Below are positions 1-10,690 of a DNA stretch of 64,000 nt, one piece after another; position 1 is the stretch's first letter, and each line of letters starts with the position of its first letter. The DNA comes from Chlorocebus sabaeus (lineage: Eukaryota > Chordata > Mammalia > Primates > Cercopithecidae), in assembly GCF_047675955.1 (NCBI RefSeq), contig NC_132915.1, positions 49,490,026 to 49,554,025 of the forward strand, given 5' to 3'. The position numbers and the translations under genes were made by a program. Below the pieces are notes generated by a model, which saw only the letters and a list, made by a program, of their open reading frames with translations, did no database searches and was not told where the DNA came from.

Positions 1-624
1 AAGAACCACAGCTAGGCCTGGCTCCTGTCCACTTCTGTGATAACAGAGACTAAGAGGGGATAGAAGAGACAGTAACAACTTGACAATTTGAGATAGAGAA
101 GGGAAAAGAAAGAAAGTGAGAGACTGAGGAAGAAAAGAGAGCTGTCATGTTACAAACTGGGAGAAGTGACTTAATAGAATAGGTATGGAAACGAAAGCAT
201 ATTGAATTTGTCTGATTTACTTATTTAATGCCTGCCTCGTTCCACAAAGAACTGTGCCCTTTTCATTTTTAATTAGGGTTTTATCAAGATGGAAACAGTT
301 TTTTAAAAATTCTCTGCTTTGAGTTTAGAGGAGGAAAGTAACATTTTTAAATTGTCCATTATTTCGAAATTTCTTTCTGTCTCCCTATGTAGTCAGCTTC
401 CACTTTCCCACCATTTTCAATTTATTTTCCTCAAAAATGTGGCAATTAGGGTGAGTATGTATTTGTCATTGCTGTACAGTCACACATCAGCAGTTGACTG
501 GAATAGTAAGAAAAAGAGAGAGGGAATCATAGAATAAAAGAAAGAAAAAAGGAAAAACATTACTTGGCCTGTAATCTTTGGGAAGTCGCCAGAATCTTTT
601 TCTAGCCAACCAATCCCATTTCAT

Positions 625-625
<1 letters not shown>
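1..625. other. Unique non-coding DNA
   Basis: I recognise no gene or repeat family here. Positions about 55-150 are purine-rich. Short open frames on both strands have no recognisable domain. Confidence 0.5.

Positions 626-671
<46 letters not shown>
626..671. repeat. (GT)n dinucleotide microsatellite
   Basis: About 23 uninterrupted GT units. A pure alternating purine-pyrimidine tract of this length is typically length-polymorphic and can adopt Z-DNA. The reverse strand gives a spurious poly-His/Thr frame. Confidence 0.97.
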
Positions 672-672
<1 letters not shown>

Positions 673-2130
673 CATGCTTTAAGCCTGGGTAAGCATGGAA
701 CACTCAGATGCCCACAAATTGCTGAGATACATGAAGCAGAAGAAGCGCTACTAGCAGCGGTCATGGTCCAAGTGATTATCAAAGCCCTTCTCTCCTGATC
801 AGGTTTTGTGCAAAACACGCCAGAGAAAGAAAGGAAGGACTGATGACTGCTTGTTTGGCATTTCTTTGTAGTCGGGGCCTTTTCTTCCCCTGAGGTGGTG
901 GTTGTTGTTAACCGAAGTTGTGTGAAACTCCTTCTGTGCAGAAACTGGAGCTTCCTCTTTGACGCCAGAGTGTCTTTGTTCTTCACCTAACTTGGTGCCA
1001 TTTTCGACAGGAGCATTTGTGTTGAAGTCTGGTTAATGCCTGCCACCCAGAATTCAGTGAGGCTGTTTGCCAGGTGGGAAAAAGCAGTTATGGTGGGGCC
1101 TGAGGGGATAGTTGTGGGTTTCAGGGAGGGGAGAGATGGGGAGGAGTTGCCCACAAATAGAAAAACAAAAGAAGACACTGTAAAAGTTGGCTTTGATTGC
1201 TGGGTTAGAGCTCACAGTTCTCCTTTGGGATTTAAGTGCTCCAGAAAAGAATGTTCTGGGACTTGGAAGAAGAGGGGAGAAAGGTAAGTCCGATATATTG
1301 CTGGATTACAGAAAAAGAAAAGGAGAGAAGGATAGAAGTTCACAAAATGTAATTATAATAAAACCTCTTAAACCCTGGCTTTGAGACCAGGAATGGGCTT
1401 AGTAGGTATTAACAAAGAAAGCAGTAATTTCCAGGGTTTCCCCAAAACACTTAATTTTACTTTTTGAAGTTTATATTCAAAATTTTAATTTAGAAAACAC
1501 TCAAATGTGTTAAATACTAAATTTTTAATGCATTAGAGTAAAGTAGATTTCCATCCCAGGAGAGTTAGATTTCAAGGTTGGCAAATATTGCTTATTAGCA
1601 AAATTGGCTTGAATATCCTTAAATCCCCCATTAATTAACACACATCCCTGAATAATAATTCTTATCCACACTAAAGTTGGAGAACTACTGACTAAAAGGA
1701 AAAAAAAGACTGGGTTAGCATGTCATGATTTTCTTTAATAGCACCACCAAGTCTAAGCTGTGAACAGGGCAAGAGTGGAAATCTCCAGTGTTTCTGCTTG
1801 GCAATGGGTTTACTCCCCTCCCTTTCAGCATGAAGCTCCTATTACCTTAATATATGTCATGATCTTTTTGTTGTGGTGGCAGTTAAACTAGATAATGCAG
1901 TTCTTCTTATGTCAGGGAGTTGCCCTGAAAGTTAGCATGTGAATTTGCTCCTAATTCAGCTCCACTGTATACCAAAGCATTAACTTGTTGGCTCAGCCCT
2001 ACCATTAATTAGCAGGTGAAGTCAGGCAAGCAACTTAAGCCCTCAAGACTTGCATGTATCAGAGGACTTGATGACTTCTAAATCCTCTCCCTTACTAACA
2101 GTCCATGATACTAATTTAAAACCTCATCTT
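672..2130. other. Unique non-coding DNA
   Basis: No repeat family recognised. Several overlapping frames (672-986 minus, 1036-1287 plus, 1187-1384 plus) lack domains. From 1400 the sequence turns AT-rich with many stops. Confidence 0.45.
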
Positions 2131-2502
2131 GGCCAGGTGCAGCAGCTCACACCTATAATCCTAGCACTTTGAGAGGCCAAAGCCAAAGGGTCGCTTGAGG
2201 CCAAGCGTTCAAGACCAGCCTGGGAAACATAGTGAGAGCCTGTCTCAAAACAACAACAACAACAACAAGAACAGGAGGAGGAGGAGGAAGAGGAAGAAGA
2301 AGAAGATGAGGAAGAGGAGGAAGAGGAAGAAGAAGAAGAAGAAGAAATAATAATTAGCTGGGTGTGGTGACATGTGCCTAAAATCACAGCTTCTTGGGAG
2401 GCAGAGGCCAGAGGACCACTTGAGCCCAGGAGGTCAACACCGCAGTGAGCCCTACTGCACCACTGCACTTCAGTCTGGGCAATGGAGCAAGACCCTGTCT
2501 AG
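2131..2502 (+). mobile_element. Alu (AluJ-like) with expanded central linker
   Basis: The left arm starts at GGCCAGGTGCAGCAGCTCAC and the right arm resumes at about 2350 with AGCTGGGTGTGGTGACATG. It ends at GACCCTGTCT. Divergence and right-arm wording fit old AluJ. The A-rich linker between the arms has become a purine microsatellite about 100 bp long, and the 3' tail is a GGAA/GGGA tract, so the element is far longer than its usual 300 bp. Confidence 0.93.
2249..2348 (+). repeat. (CAA)n then (GGA/GAA)n microsatellite in Alu linker
   Basis: CAA units at about 2249-2267 run into an almost pure purine tract of GGA and GAA units with one T. It lies exactly where the Alu central A-rich linker should be, so it grew from that linker. 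The complementary strand reads as a false poly-Ser/Cys frame. Confidence 0.95.
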
Positions 2503-2644
2503 GAAGGAAGGAAGGAAGGAAGGAAGGAAGGAAGGAAGGAAGGAAGGGAGGGAGGGAGGGAGGGAGGGAGGGAGGGAGGGAGGGAGGGAGGGAAGGAAGG
2601 AAGGAGGAAAGGAGGAAGGGAGGAAGGGAGGAAAGGGAAGAAAA
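2501..2644 (+). repeat. (GGAA)n / (GGGA)n purine tract, Alu tail
   Basis: The tract begins with GGAA units, becomes about 12 consecutive GGGA units at 2546-2592, then mixed GGAA, GGA and GAAA. It grew from the 3' tail of the AluJ. The GGGA block meets the four-G-run rule for a G-quadruplex, and the pure purine strand could form a triplex. Confidence 0.97.
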
Positions 2645-3100
2645 GAAAAGAGCCCTCATCTTTTGTCTGATAGCATCACACTGGGCTTTAACTGTATGCC
2701 ATATTTTAGGTCCATGAGAGGGTCACTCAAATAGGGCAAAATCATCAACTAATGGACAGCTGACTTGGTGTCATTCTGGACCCAGAAGCTGTTCCTTTAG
2801 CTTGGTTGGACACCTGCAATCCCTGGACTTGGGGCCCAGTGAATACCAGGTATAAAATAGGTAAATACATGATCATAAACTGGAAGAAAAAATACATCCC
2901 AACCCAAACTCTGTGGCAGTGGTACCTTTACTGTTCATGTTTGCTGGGTTGGCCTATGGTATATGCACATCAGCAGACCCATAATGTTGCATCCCTTCAA
3001 ACAAATACTCTTTGAGTATTTATTCAACATGTATTTAGTATAGATGGGCAGAAACTCTTTTCCTAGTAACAAAAACTGTTTTCAGAAACAGAGTCACATT
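2645..3100. other. Unique non-coding DNA
   Basis: No repeat or gene recognised. Its 3' edge runs into the DNA-transposon fossil, whose exact start I cannot fix. Confidence 0.4.
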
Positions 3101-3372
3101 ACTAATTTACTCTCCTTGACTGAATTATACTCAGTATATTAATACAAAAGAAAATTCAACAAAATATATTAAAAACACATTCAGAGTTTAAAGATAAAGG
3201 ACTAAATATGTTAAATATAGATGTAATGAGCTCCTAAAAGCCAAAAATTACTGCTTACATATTTTGAACTATAAATGAAGAAGCCCCAGAGGCAACTTAC
3301 AGGGTCAAGTCATTGAATTGCATTAACTAGAGAAATACATATATAGTAACTGAGAAATAATAAAACCTTGTA

Positions 3373-3457
3373 CAGTTGAATTGCTGAATGCCTGCTGGAT
3401 GAAAAGTCAGTAAAAGAATTCACAGCATTGCCACCTTCAAAGTAATTTGTTGAATTA
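3373..3457 (+). repeat. Direct repeat copy 1 (native position in transposase)
   Basis: This 85-bp block is repeated at 4265-4349 with about four substitutions and one inserted base. Copy 1 reads in frame with the surrounding transposase fossil (IAECLLDEKSVKEF), so it is the original site. Confidence 0.95.
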
Positions 3458-3897
3458 AAAATTTAGCTGGAAAAAGAGACTGTGTTGCCACGTCTTCTGC
3501 ATAATTTTACTTTTGCCTCATAAACAGAAGAATCTACAAGGATGGCTATTTTTCTTGCATTTATCCAGTATCAGAACCAACTAATCATCAAAGAAGACTA
3601 TTTTTTCTGTGAATGCTTGACAACACATACAAGTGGTGCTAAAATATTCAAAGTGTTGAATAATTTTTCCTTAATCTACTGACTTATCCTGGACCAACTT
3701 TGTTGAAGTCGTACTGGTGTTGCAAAAGCAATGGGAGGTAAGGCTGCTGGCACCTTGGCATAAATCATGGCAGTAGCACCAACCCATGCCAGTAGTTATG
3801 GAATTCTGCATCACTACATACTTACAATGAAACAAACAAAACAAAAGCAAAAACTTGTTTCACTTAAGAATACACTTGATAATGCAATAGAAAGTAT

Positions 3898-3900
<3 letters not shown>

Positions 3901-3929
<29 letters not shown>

Positions 3930-4075
3930 GAGACAGCGTCTCACTCTGTCACCCAGGCTGGAGTACAGTGGCGCAATCTTGGCTCACTGCAAGCTCCACC
4001 TCCCGGGTTCACGCCATTCTCCTGCTTCAGCCTCCTGAGTAGCTGGGACTTCAGGAGCACACCATCACGCCTGGC

Positions 4076-4107
<32 letters not shown>

Positions 4108-4234
4108 GTATTTTCAATAGAGACAGGGTTTGATTGTGTTAGCCAGGAGGGTCTCAAACCCCCAACCTCGTGATCCGCCGGCCTTGGCCTCCCAAAGTGC
4201 TAGGATTACAGGCATGAGTCACTGCACCCAGTCA
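3901..4234 (-). mobile_element. AluY-like Alu
   Basis: A poly-T head is followed by a full dimer in reverse; GCAAGCTCCACCTCCCGGGT is an AluY-type diagnostic. A second poly-T run at 4081-4107 is the expanded central linker. The 9-bp target-site duplication AAAGTATAA lies at 3891-3899 and 4235-4243. The host is the transposase fossil. Confidence 0.96.
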
Positions 4235-4264
4235 AAAGTATAATTTTTTTCAAACACGACCCTT

Positions 4265-4349
4265 CAGTTGAATTGCTGAATGCCTGCTGGATGAAAAGTC
4301 AATTAAAAGAATTCACAGCATTGCCACGTTCAAAATAACTTGTTGAATT
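4265..4349 (+). repeat. Direct repeat copy 2 (ectopic, inside transposase fossil)
   Basis: A second copy of the block at 3373-3457, same orientation, 892 bp downstream. It interrupts the transposase reading between FFKHDP and LINTLF, and the inserted base shifts its frame, so it is secondary. Confidence 0.95.
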
Positions 4350-4556
4350 CTTAATAAACACACTTTTTAATAAACTATATGAGAAAAAGGAGAGTACATG
4401 CAAAGCATTTCTGCCTATTGAAGCATGATGGGTTTTTTTACCTGGATGTCTTGAAGAAAAGTATCTCCATGATTGAATTGCAAGCTGAACTACTCAATCT
4501 TTTCATGGAATGCCATCTTTTATGTGAAAGAATGACTTACATAAAAACTAAGGTTA

Positions 4557-4877
4557 GGCCAGGTGCAGTGGTTCACACCTGTAATCCCAGCACTTTGGGA
4601 GGCCGAGGTAGGCGGATCACAAGGTCAGGAGATCAAGACCATCCTGGCTAATACAGTGAAACCCTGTCTCTACTAAAAATAAAATAAAAAAAAAGTAGTC
4701 GGGCATGGTGGCAGGTGCCTGTAGTCCCAGCTACTTGGGAGGCTGAGGAGGAGAATGGTGTGAACCCGGGAGGCAGAGCTTGCAGTGAGCCGAGATCACG
4801 CCACTGCACTCCAGCCTGGACGACAGAGAAAGATTCCATCTCAAAAAAAACAAAAACAAAGAAACAAACAAAAAAAA
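4557..4877 (+). mobile_element. AluY
   Basis: Full-length dimer with the AluY-type right arm (GAGCTTGCAGTGAGCCGAGA) and a mixed A-rich tail. The duplication AAAAACTAAGGTTA at 4543-4556 is matched with one or two changes just before 4886. Inserted in the transposase fossil. Confidence 0.97.
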
Positions 4878-5602
4878 CCAAGGTTATTCAGATTTAGGTA
4901 TTTAGCAGACATTTTCTGGAAAATGACTGAAGTGAGACTGACATGTTAAAACAACTGACACTATTTGCTGTCAGTTATGAAAGTTAAACTTTCAAGCGCA
5001 TGCTAGAATTTTGGAAAACTCATCACCAGGACCATGACAGCTTCTCAGTGCTTAAAGCCTCTTCTGATGAGGTCAACAATTATATTAATGAATTATCTGA
5101 TTTTTATTGTGTTATTGTATTTATATTGTATTTATATCACGACTTCATGTTTTATAATGAAATGCATCTGTCATTCACTCAGTGAACCAATGTTTTCCAA
5201 ATGACTAATACCTAATGTTACAAAATCATGCCTGGTTAATAAATTCATTCAAAATGTAAGCTAGACCAATAAATTTTTATGTGACAGAGTATAAAAAGTT
5301 TATTCATTGGTTTTAGATTCCCCATTGCAATTAACTTTTAAGCAACTACCACTTGTCAAGTTTTGGCATCGTGTCAAAGAATATCCACAATTATCTGAAA
5401 AGTCCATATTAAAATAATCAGAACATATTACAGGAGAGTGAATGCAGAAGCAGATATGAGAATTCAACACCTATTAAGCCAGAGATACAGACTTGCAAAA
5501 ACGTAAAACAATGGCACTCTTTTCATGAATTTTTTTGTGAAAGAAAAATAACGATAAGATGCAGTAATTTTCCCAAAAAAGTTATGTTAATACGTAATTG
5601 CT

Positions 5603-5893
5603 TTATTATTATTATTATTTTGAGTCAGTGTCTCGCTCCGTCGCCCAGGCTGGAGTGCAGTGGCTCAATCTTGGCTCACTGCAGCCTCCACCTTCCAGGT
5701 TCAAGTGATTTTCCTGCCTCAACATCCTGAGTAGCTGCGATTACAGGCTTGCACCCAACGAATTTTTGTATTTTTAGTAGAGACGGGGTTTCACCATGTT
5801 GGTCAGTCTGGTCTTGAACTCCTGACCTCGTGATCTGCCCACCTCAGCCTCCCAAAGTGCTGGGATTACAGATGTGAGCCACCACGCCTGGCC
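5603..5893 (-). mobile_element. AluS-like Alu
   Basis: Reverse-oriented full Alu. The tail appears as (ATT)n at 5603-5620, and the element ends at GCCACCACGCCTGGCC. The wording of the right arm (GCAGCCTCCACCTTCCAGG) fits AluS. Confidence 0.95.
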
Positions 5894-5899
5894 GGTTTA

Positions 5900-6260
5900 T
5901 TATTTTTAATTAATAAATCTTTTTAAAATTTCTGTTTTAAGTTCTAACATAACAAAAACTGATGATACACAACCCTCAAAAACAAAAAACTAAGAGGGGG
6001 GTACGGATCTTCATAATATTCCAATGAAGAAAGAAGTCCTAAGGCCAAGTATTTGAGAACGGTTGACTTATGCCATTATGCCATTATACTTACTTCGTAT
6101 TTTACTCTTTTGTTTATTCATCTATCCCCCTCACATGATTAAACTCCTTGACGGTAAACTCTGTATTTTCACTGAACCTGTAACCATCCTCAGCACCTAA
6201 TATTTAGTAGATACTGAGTAACAATCATTGAAGGAAAAAACAGGAATGAGTGAATGAATC
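5900..6260 (+). mobile_element. L2 3' fragment at about 6090-6260
   Basis: The L2 3'-end pattern is visible: a CTCCTTGACGG box, then AGCACCTAATATTTAGTAGA, ending near a GAATGAGTGAATGAAT tail. The part before 6090 shows nothing recognisable. Confidence 0.7.
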
Positions 6261-6268
6261 TTTCAACC

Positions 6269-6343
6269 TTAGTACCTGAAATTTTTCTTACATTCTATAA
6301 TGCAGACTTTAGTCTCTGAAATTTTCTTGCATTCTGAAATGGC
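6269..6343 (+). repeat. Imperfect tandem duplication, period about 40 bp
   Basis: TTAGTACCTGAAATTTTTCT is followed about 40 bp later by TTTAGTCTCTGAAATTTTCT, and both continue with TTxCATTCTxxAATG. Two units, roughly 80-85% identical. Confidence 0.8.
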
Positions 6344-6870
6344 CAAGAAAAATTCCAGCAATGACAAAGACTGGGTTGTAGAGAAAAACATAAAGGAAAG
6401 ACCACAATTCTTTCACATGTCTTTTAAGCCTATCTATGGCTTACCCTTGTAGCCTCACGACCACTACACTCCTTGCCTCATGCCTCATGATTGAGCAGCA
6501 TCAAACTGCTACTAAATCACACTCTTGATCTTTGTCCTTAGTACTCAGAGTTCATTCACTCACACACTCTATACAGTTCTAATTCTGAACCTTTAAGATT
6601 AAAATTAGGCTAAGAAATGAGGAAACTCTATTCACTGTCTACTATAATACTCTATCCATATCTTTTTCATTGCACAGCAACAATTTGTCTATAATTATCT
6701 TTCTATATCTGTCTTCCTTTCTAGACTGTCTCACACCTTTTCCTATCCTTAGTACTATGCATAGAGTCTGACACTTAATGGGTGCTTTAAATGTTAGATA
6801 GACTGAACTGAAATGCTTTATATTCATGATGTCAAATCTGAGGTATAAGTCACACAGGGCCATTCAACTT
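6344..6870. other. Mostly unique, possible L2 3' end at 6690-6810
   Basis: At 6690-6810 TTTCTAGACTGTCTCACACC and GAGTCTGACACTTAATGGGT recall the 3' end of L2 in plus orientation. The rest is unrecognised. Confidence 0.4.
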
Positions 6871-7600
6871 CATTCACTTTCATTGAACACTTACATGTGT
6901 CAGCCACTACAATGGGCATCGGGGATTACAAATATTTACATCAGTGAGCTTACGGTCCAGTGCAGGAGGGGGGATCTATAAATGGCAGAATATAATAAAC
7001 AAGCTACATGCACAAGTTTCTGCAGAGCCCAGGAAAAGCACATTCCTTCAACAAATATTTAGAACACCTATGTCTAGCAAGACACTTATTCAAGACACAA
7101 ACAGAACCTCTCTCTTCAATGGACTTAGACTTGTAAAGGAGACAGGCATTAAACAAACATCACAGAAGTAAGTATGTAATTGTAAATGGTGAGCAAGATT
7201 GGAAAGGAGAAATAGTGATACATCATTATCAGGGAGGGAAAAGGGATTAGAAATGGTGCCCCTTGGGAAAAAAATGCAAGCGGGTAGGCACGTGTGGGTG
7301 TTAACCACAGGGGAAATGCTGAGACGAGCATTCCAAGCAGGTTAATGTGGCTAGGGTAGAAGTCTTGACAGGAAAGCAGGCATTTGCCAGCTTTGCCAGG
7401 CTTGAGAACTGGAGAGAACAAGGGCTGGAAGAATGGGAGAGGGGCTTGCATAGCACGGCGAAGGCTGAAGCAGCCCAGAGCTAAGTTTAAGTGCTTCGTT
7501 TTCCTCTTCTGACATGCAGAACCATGATTCTGGGTGGTCGGTATTCAGTGCACATAAGCCTCTAAAGATAAATGGAGACTGTTTCCTCGAGTAACTACTG
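6870..7600 (-). mobile_element. L2 fragments
   Basis: Two successive L2 3'-end signatures in reverse: CATTGAACACTTACATGTGT at 6880 and TTCAACAAATATTTAGAACA at 7047. Internal L2 wording follows, such as GCATTCCAAGCAGGTTAATG near 7330. Two copies, or one rearranged copy. Confidence 0.7.
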
Positions 7601-8069
7601 CTAAGAGAAAAGTTTTCTTCAGATGTATTTCTCCATCAGCGTTTTTCCCATAGGGCACCTAAAACCTTGATTTATCATAAATATTTCACCCAGCATACAC
7701 ATACAGTAATACAAATGTGGCATATTTAAATGCACCCCTCAGAGAAATTTGCTGGCAGTGCTCATGACCCATAAATATAGGAAAAAATAGCCCAGCTATG
7801 GTTGTTTCCAAAACGAGTAGATAGACCCCCATCCAGGCTACCGCCCAGAAGCTGAAATATAACTCAAGAGAGTCATGGCCGTGTTATGGGAAAACCCATT
7901 CTGGAGCTGGGACCTACTCCTCCTTAATGGCTGGCTCCAGAAATGGGAGGAATACTAACAAAGCTCTGTAGATTTCTTCAACTGGTTTGTTGGACATGGG
8001 GAGCAAGGAAGTGGGTCTGCCCAGTCAGCAACGTGGGTCTAGTTGACTAATTAAGATGCAGTGCCTCAG
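7601..8069. other. Unique non-coding DNA
   Basis: No family or gene recognised. Confidence 0.4.
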
Positions 8070-8258
8070 TTCAAACTACAACTCGACTGCTTACTAGCTC
8101 TGTGATCCTGGTTAACTTATTTACCCTGTCACTCATATGCTCTCTCTGTAAAATGGAGACATAAGTAGTATCTGTTTCATAGACTGCTGTGAGTATTACA
8201 AGTGATGATGTAACTCAAGGCTTAGCAAAGCATTCATTAAATGTCACCTATTACTATT
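8070..8258 (+). mobile_element. MIR
   Basis: The MIR core is readable: CTTACTAGCTCTGTGATCCT, then CTCTCTGTAAAATGGAGACA, then AAAGCATTCATTAAATGTCA. About 190 bp and well diverged, as expected of this mammal-wide SINE. Confidence 0.88.
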
Positions 8259-9590
8259 ATGATTGCTTACAACAGTCAATCAGCCAAGAGCATTTCCAGG
8301 TCTCAATAAGCCAGGCTTCAAGACCAGCTTAACCGACTGTTTTATTCCCATATGTAACTACTTGTTTAGCATGTTAAGGACACAGTTTCTGTAATGAATC
8401 ACCCTGTTTTTAGTCTTCTTGCAGATAACATTCATTTTATGAAATTCTAGCCAAAAAGCCATGCAAGAAAACTACTTGGTTTTTTATTTCCCTTCCTTAT
8501 TGCTCATAACCTCTGTATCCTGTAAAAATATTCTGAGAAAGCCCTCTCTATTAAAATCTGAAACACAGTGCTAAATGAGCTCTCTTCCCAGAATTTGCCA
8601 ACTGCTTCCTTTACTACTCTGAACAGACACTGCAGTTTTGAGAATAGCAGTTCCCTCATCCTGTCACTCACCAACACCCCCAGACTGGGGGCTCTTGAAT
8701 CCCCATTCAGACCTGAGAGCTTTCACAAGTCCTCATTTAACATCCAGCAACGCCTTGAAACCAAATGCCAGCCACACTCACCCTAAGACTGGGTAAAGCA
8801 TGAAGTAATCACAGACTTTGATATTTTTCTGACCACAAACCCCCTCAAAGTCAAATGTGTCCATGAAAGAAAAGTGGCTCTTTCTTACCTAATCCACAGT
8901 GGAACAGGAATCAATAGAAACCACATCAAGATTGTGCTTGGTAAAAAATAAGAAAGACGTTCAAAAGCACACATTTGGTTTAAGCATGCCTGAAATATGA
9001 AATAACTAGAATAACACCGTCCTTCTTGACCTTGATCATAAGGCCTTTCATAGGAATATCTCAATACCTCAAGTGAAAGAAAGTACTTAGAACATTGAAA
9101 CACTTTTTAGAAGCTGCAGACAGCTTAATTGAAGGGATCTTGTGAAGAGTTCATTGTCAGGGGTTTCTAGCAAGTGTTATTTCTTCCTGAATTCCATGAA
9201 CCAAGTTCTCTGAAGTTTACATTCACACAGGATGAACAAGCCCACCACAGCATTAAAAGGGATAAAAGACCTGATGTGGTTTTCTTTGAGGGACAGGTTT
9301 AACACTCGCACCTACACACCCAGAGCCAGCACCTGGCAGGATGGCAGAGAAGCAGGTGGCCTCCCATAGTTACAGCTTAAACTAACATCACATACATTTA
9401 AAGCAAGTGCTGGTAACCAGAAAAGTAATTTCTGACAGTAAGCAAATGGCTCTCAAAAAAAAAAAAAAAAATCTATCAGGTGGTAGAAAGCAGTGACAAA
9501 AGACAAACATTTGGCCAAACAGTATTTAAAGAGAGAAGAAAAGATGGACAAAATCATCATGCAGAACAAAATCATCATGCAGAGGTTTCA
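8259..9590. other. Unique non-coding DNA with a short poly-A and an 18-bp duplication
   Basis: No family recognised. It holds an A-run at 9455-9471 and the tandem duplication at 9548-9583. Open frames at 8568-8786 (+) and 8885-9103 (-) lack domains. Confidence 0.45.
9548..9583 (+). repeat. Perfect 18-bp tandem duplication
   Basis: ACAAAATCATCATGCAGA occurs twice back to back, ending just upstream of the AluY poly-T. Confidence 0.97.
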
Positions 9591-9932
9591 TTTTTTTGTT
9601 TTTGTTTTTGTTTTTTTTTTTTTGAGACAGAGTCTTGCTCTGTCACCCAGGCTGGAGTGCAGTGGCACGATCTCAGCTCACTGCAAGCTCAGCCTCCCGG
9701 GTTCACACCATTCTCCTGCCTCAGCCTCCCGAGTAGCTGGGACTACAGGCGCCTGCCACCATGCCCAGCTAATTTTTTCTTTTCTTTTTTTTTTTTTTTT
9801 TTTTTTGCATTTTTGGTAGAGATGGGGTTTCACGGTGTTAGCCAGGATGGTCTCGATCTCCTGACCTTGTGATCCGCCCACCTTGGCCTCCCAAAGTGCT
9901 GGGATTACAAGCGTGAACCACCGCGCCCGGCC
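9591..9932 (-). mobile_element. AluY
   Basis: Reverse full-length dimer ending at ACCGCGCCCGGCC, with AluY-type GCAAGCTCAGCCTCCCGGGT. The central linker is an expanded T tract at 9773-9806. GCAGAGGTTTC before and GCAGAAGGTTC after look like the target-site duplication. Confidence 0.96.
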
Positions 9933-10348
9933 GCAGAAGGTTCTTGTGCACGTCAACGGTGCCAAGGGTTGGGGCTTGTAAGCAAGGGGAGGGGAGAGGA
10001 AGAGAAATTTGACATGTGATTATCATCACAATCACACTGCTGTTGCTGCCTGCTTCAGGTCTACCTTAATCTGAACAGTCAGTATAAACTTTTTGGATCT
10101 AGACTGTGTGCTGAAATAGGCAGAGCTTTAGGTTTTAGAAGGACAAGACTGCCTTTGGCATTAGAGAGAAGAGGAAAAAAAGATCTTTTTATTATTGCCA
10201 TTAAACATACATCAGATAAACAGCTGCCAGAGCTAATGGCAAGAAAAAGAGACACAAAGTTTGAATAAGCATTTGCTATCCTGATTGGTATTAGCACTAG
10301 TCCTTCCTATCTTCTGGAAAACATCTGTTCATTTTTGTAATTATAAAA
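9933..10348. other. Unique non-coding DNA
   Basis: No repeat family or gene recognised. Confidence 0.45.
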
Positions 10349-10360
10349 ATAATACATGTT

Positions 10361-10653
10361 GGCCAGGCGCGGTGGTGGCTCATGCCCATAATCCCAGCAC
10401 TTTGAGAGGCCCAGGCAGGTGAATCACCTGAGGTCAGCAGTTCAAGACCAGCCTGACCAACATGAAGAAACCCCATCTCTACTAAAAATACAAAATTATC
10501 TGGGCTTGGTGGCACATGCCTGTAATCCCAGCTACTAGGGAGGCTGAGGCAGGAGAATTGCTTGAACCCAGGAGGCAGAGGTTGCCATGAGCCAAGATCG
10601 TGCCACTGCACTCCAGCCTGGGCAACAAGAGCGAGACTCCATCTCAAAAAATA

Positions 10654-10680
<27 letters not shown>
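10361..10680 (+). mobile_element. AluS with (AAT)n tail
   Basis: Full dimer starting GGCCAGGCGCGGTGG, with an S-type right arm (GAATTGCTTGAACCCAGGAG). The tail has become (AAT)n at 10651-10682. The duplication AATAATACATGTT flanks it at about 10348-10360 and 10678-10690. Confidence 0.97.
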
Positions 10681-10685
<5 letters not shown>

Positions 10686-10690
10686 ATGTT

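Larger units (their letters stand above)
3100..5560 (+). pseudogene. Fossil hAT-Charlie-type DNA transposon with decayed transposase
   Basis: Pieces of a hAT transposase of the Charlie/Buster type (the family that gave rise to human GTF2IRD2 and ZBED-like proteins) can be read in order on the plus strand, with frameshifts and stops between them. From 3274 the read is NEEAPEATYRVKS; from 3380, IAECLLDEKSVKEF. A 52-codon open stretch runs from 3524 to 3679 (TEESTRMAIFLAF, then HTSGAKIFKVLNNF). At 3713 TGVAKAMGGKAAG matches the family's TDGAKAMxGK motif, followed at 3764 by IMAVAPTHASSYGILHH. At 4379-4550 comes HAKHFCLLK and then ELQAELLNLF. LEFWKTHH lies at 5003 and FWHRVKEYPQLSEKSIL at 5361, the C-terminal dimerisation region. 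Two AluY copies and an 85-bp duplicated block interrupt it. No terminal inverted repeats were found, so both ends are approximate. It is not coding now. The Charlie8 subfamily is my guess. Confidence 0.85.

Noticed and set aside
694..756. Short frame MEHSDAHKLLRYMKQKKRY near the start as a terminal exon or peptide
   Set aside because: Only about 20 codons, no recognisable family and no convincing gene context.
2124..2717. Open frames rich in Ser, Lys-Glu-Gly-Arg or Pro-Ser-Leu repeats
   Set aside because: They are translations of the purine microsatellites in the AluJ, in several frames and on both strands.
9480..9965. Frames of 95-130 codons on both strands
   Set aside because: Alu-derived peptides with the usual Alu wording, plus poly-T-coded Phe runs. 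The same applies to frames at 4648-4897, 10297-10698, 13578-13805 and 53646-54058.
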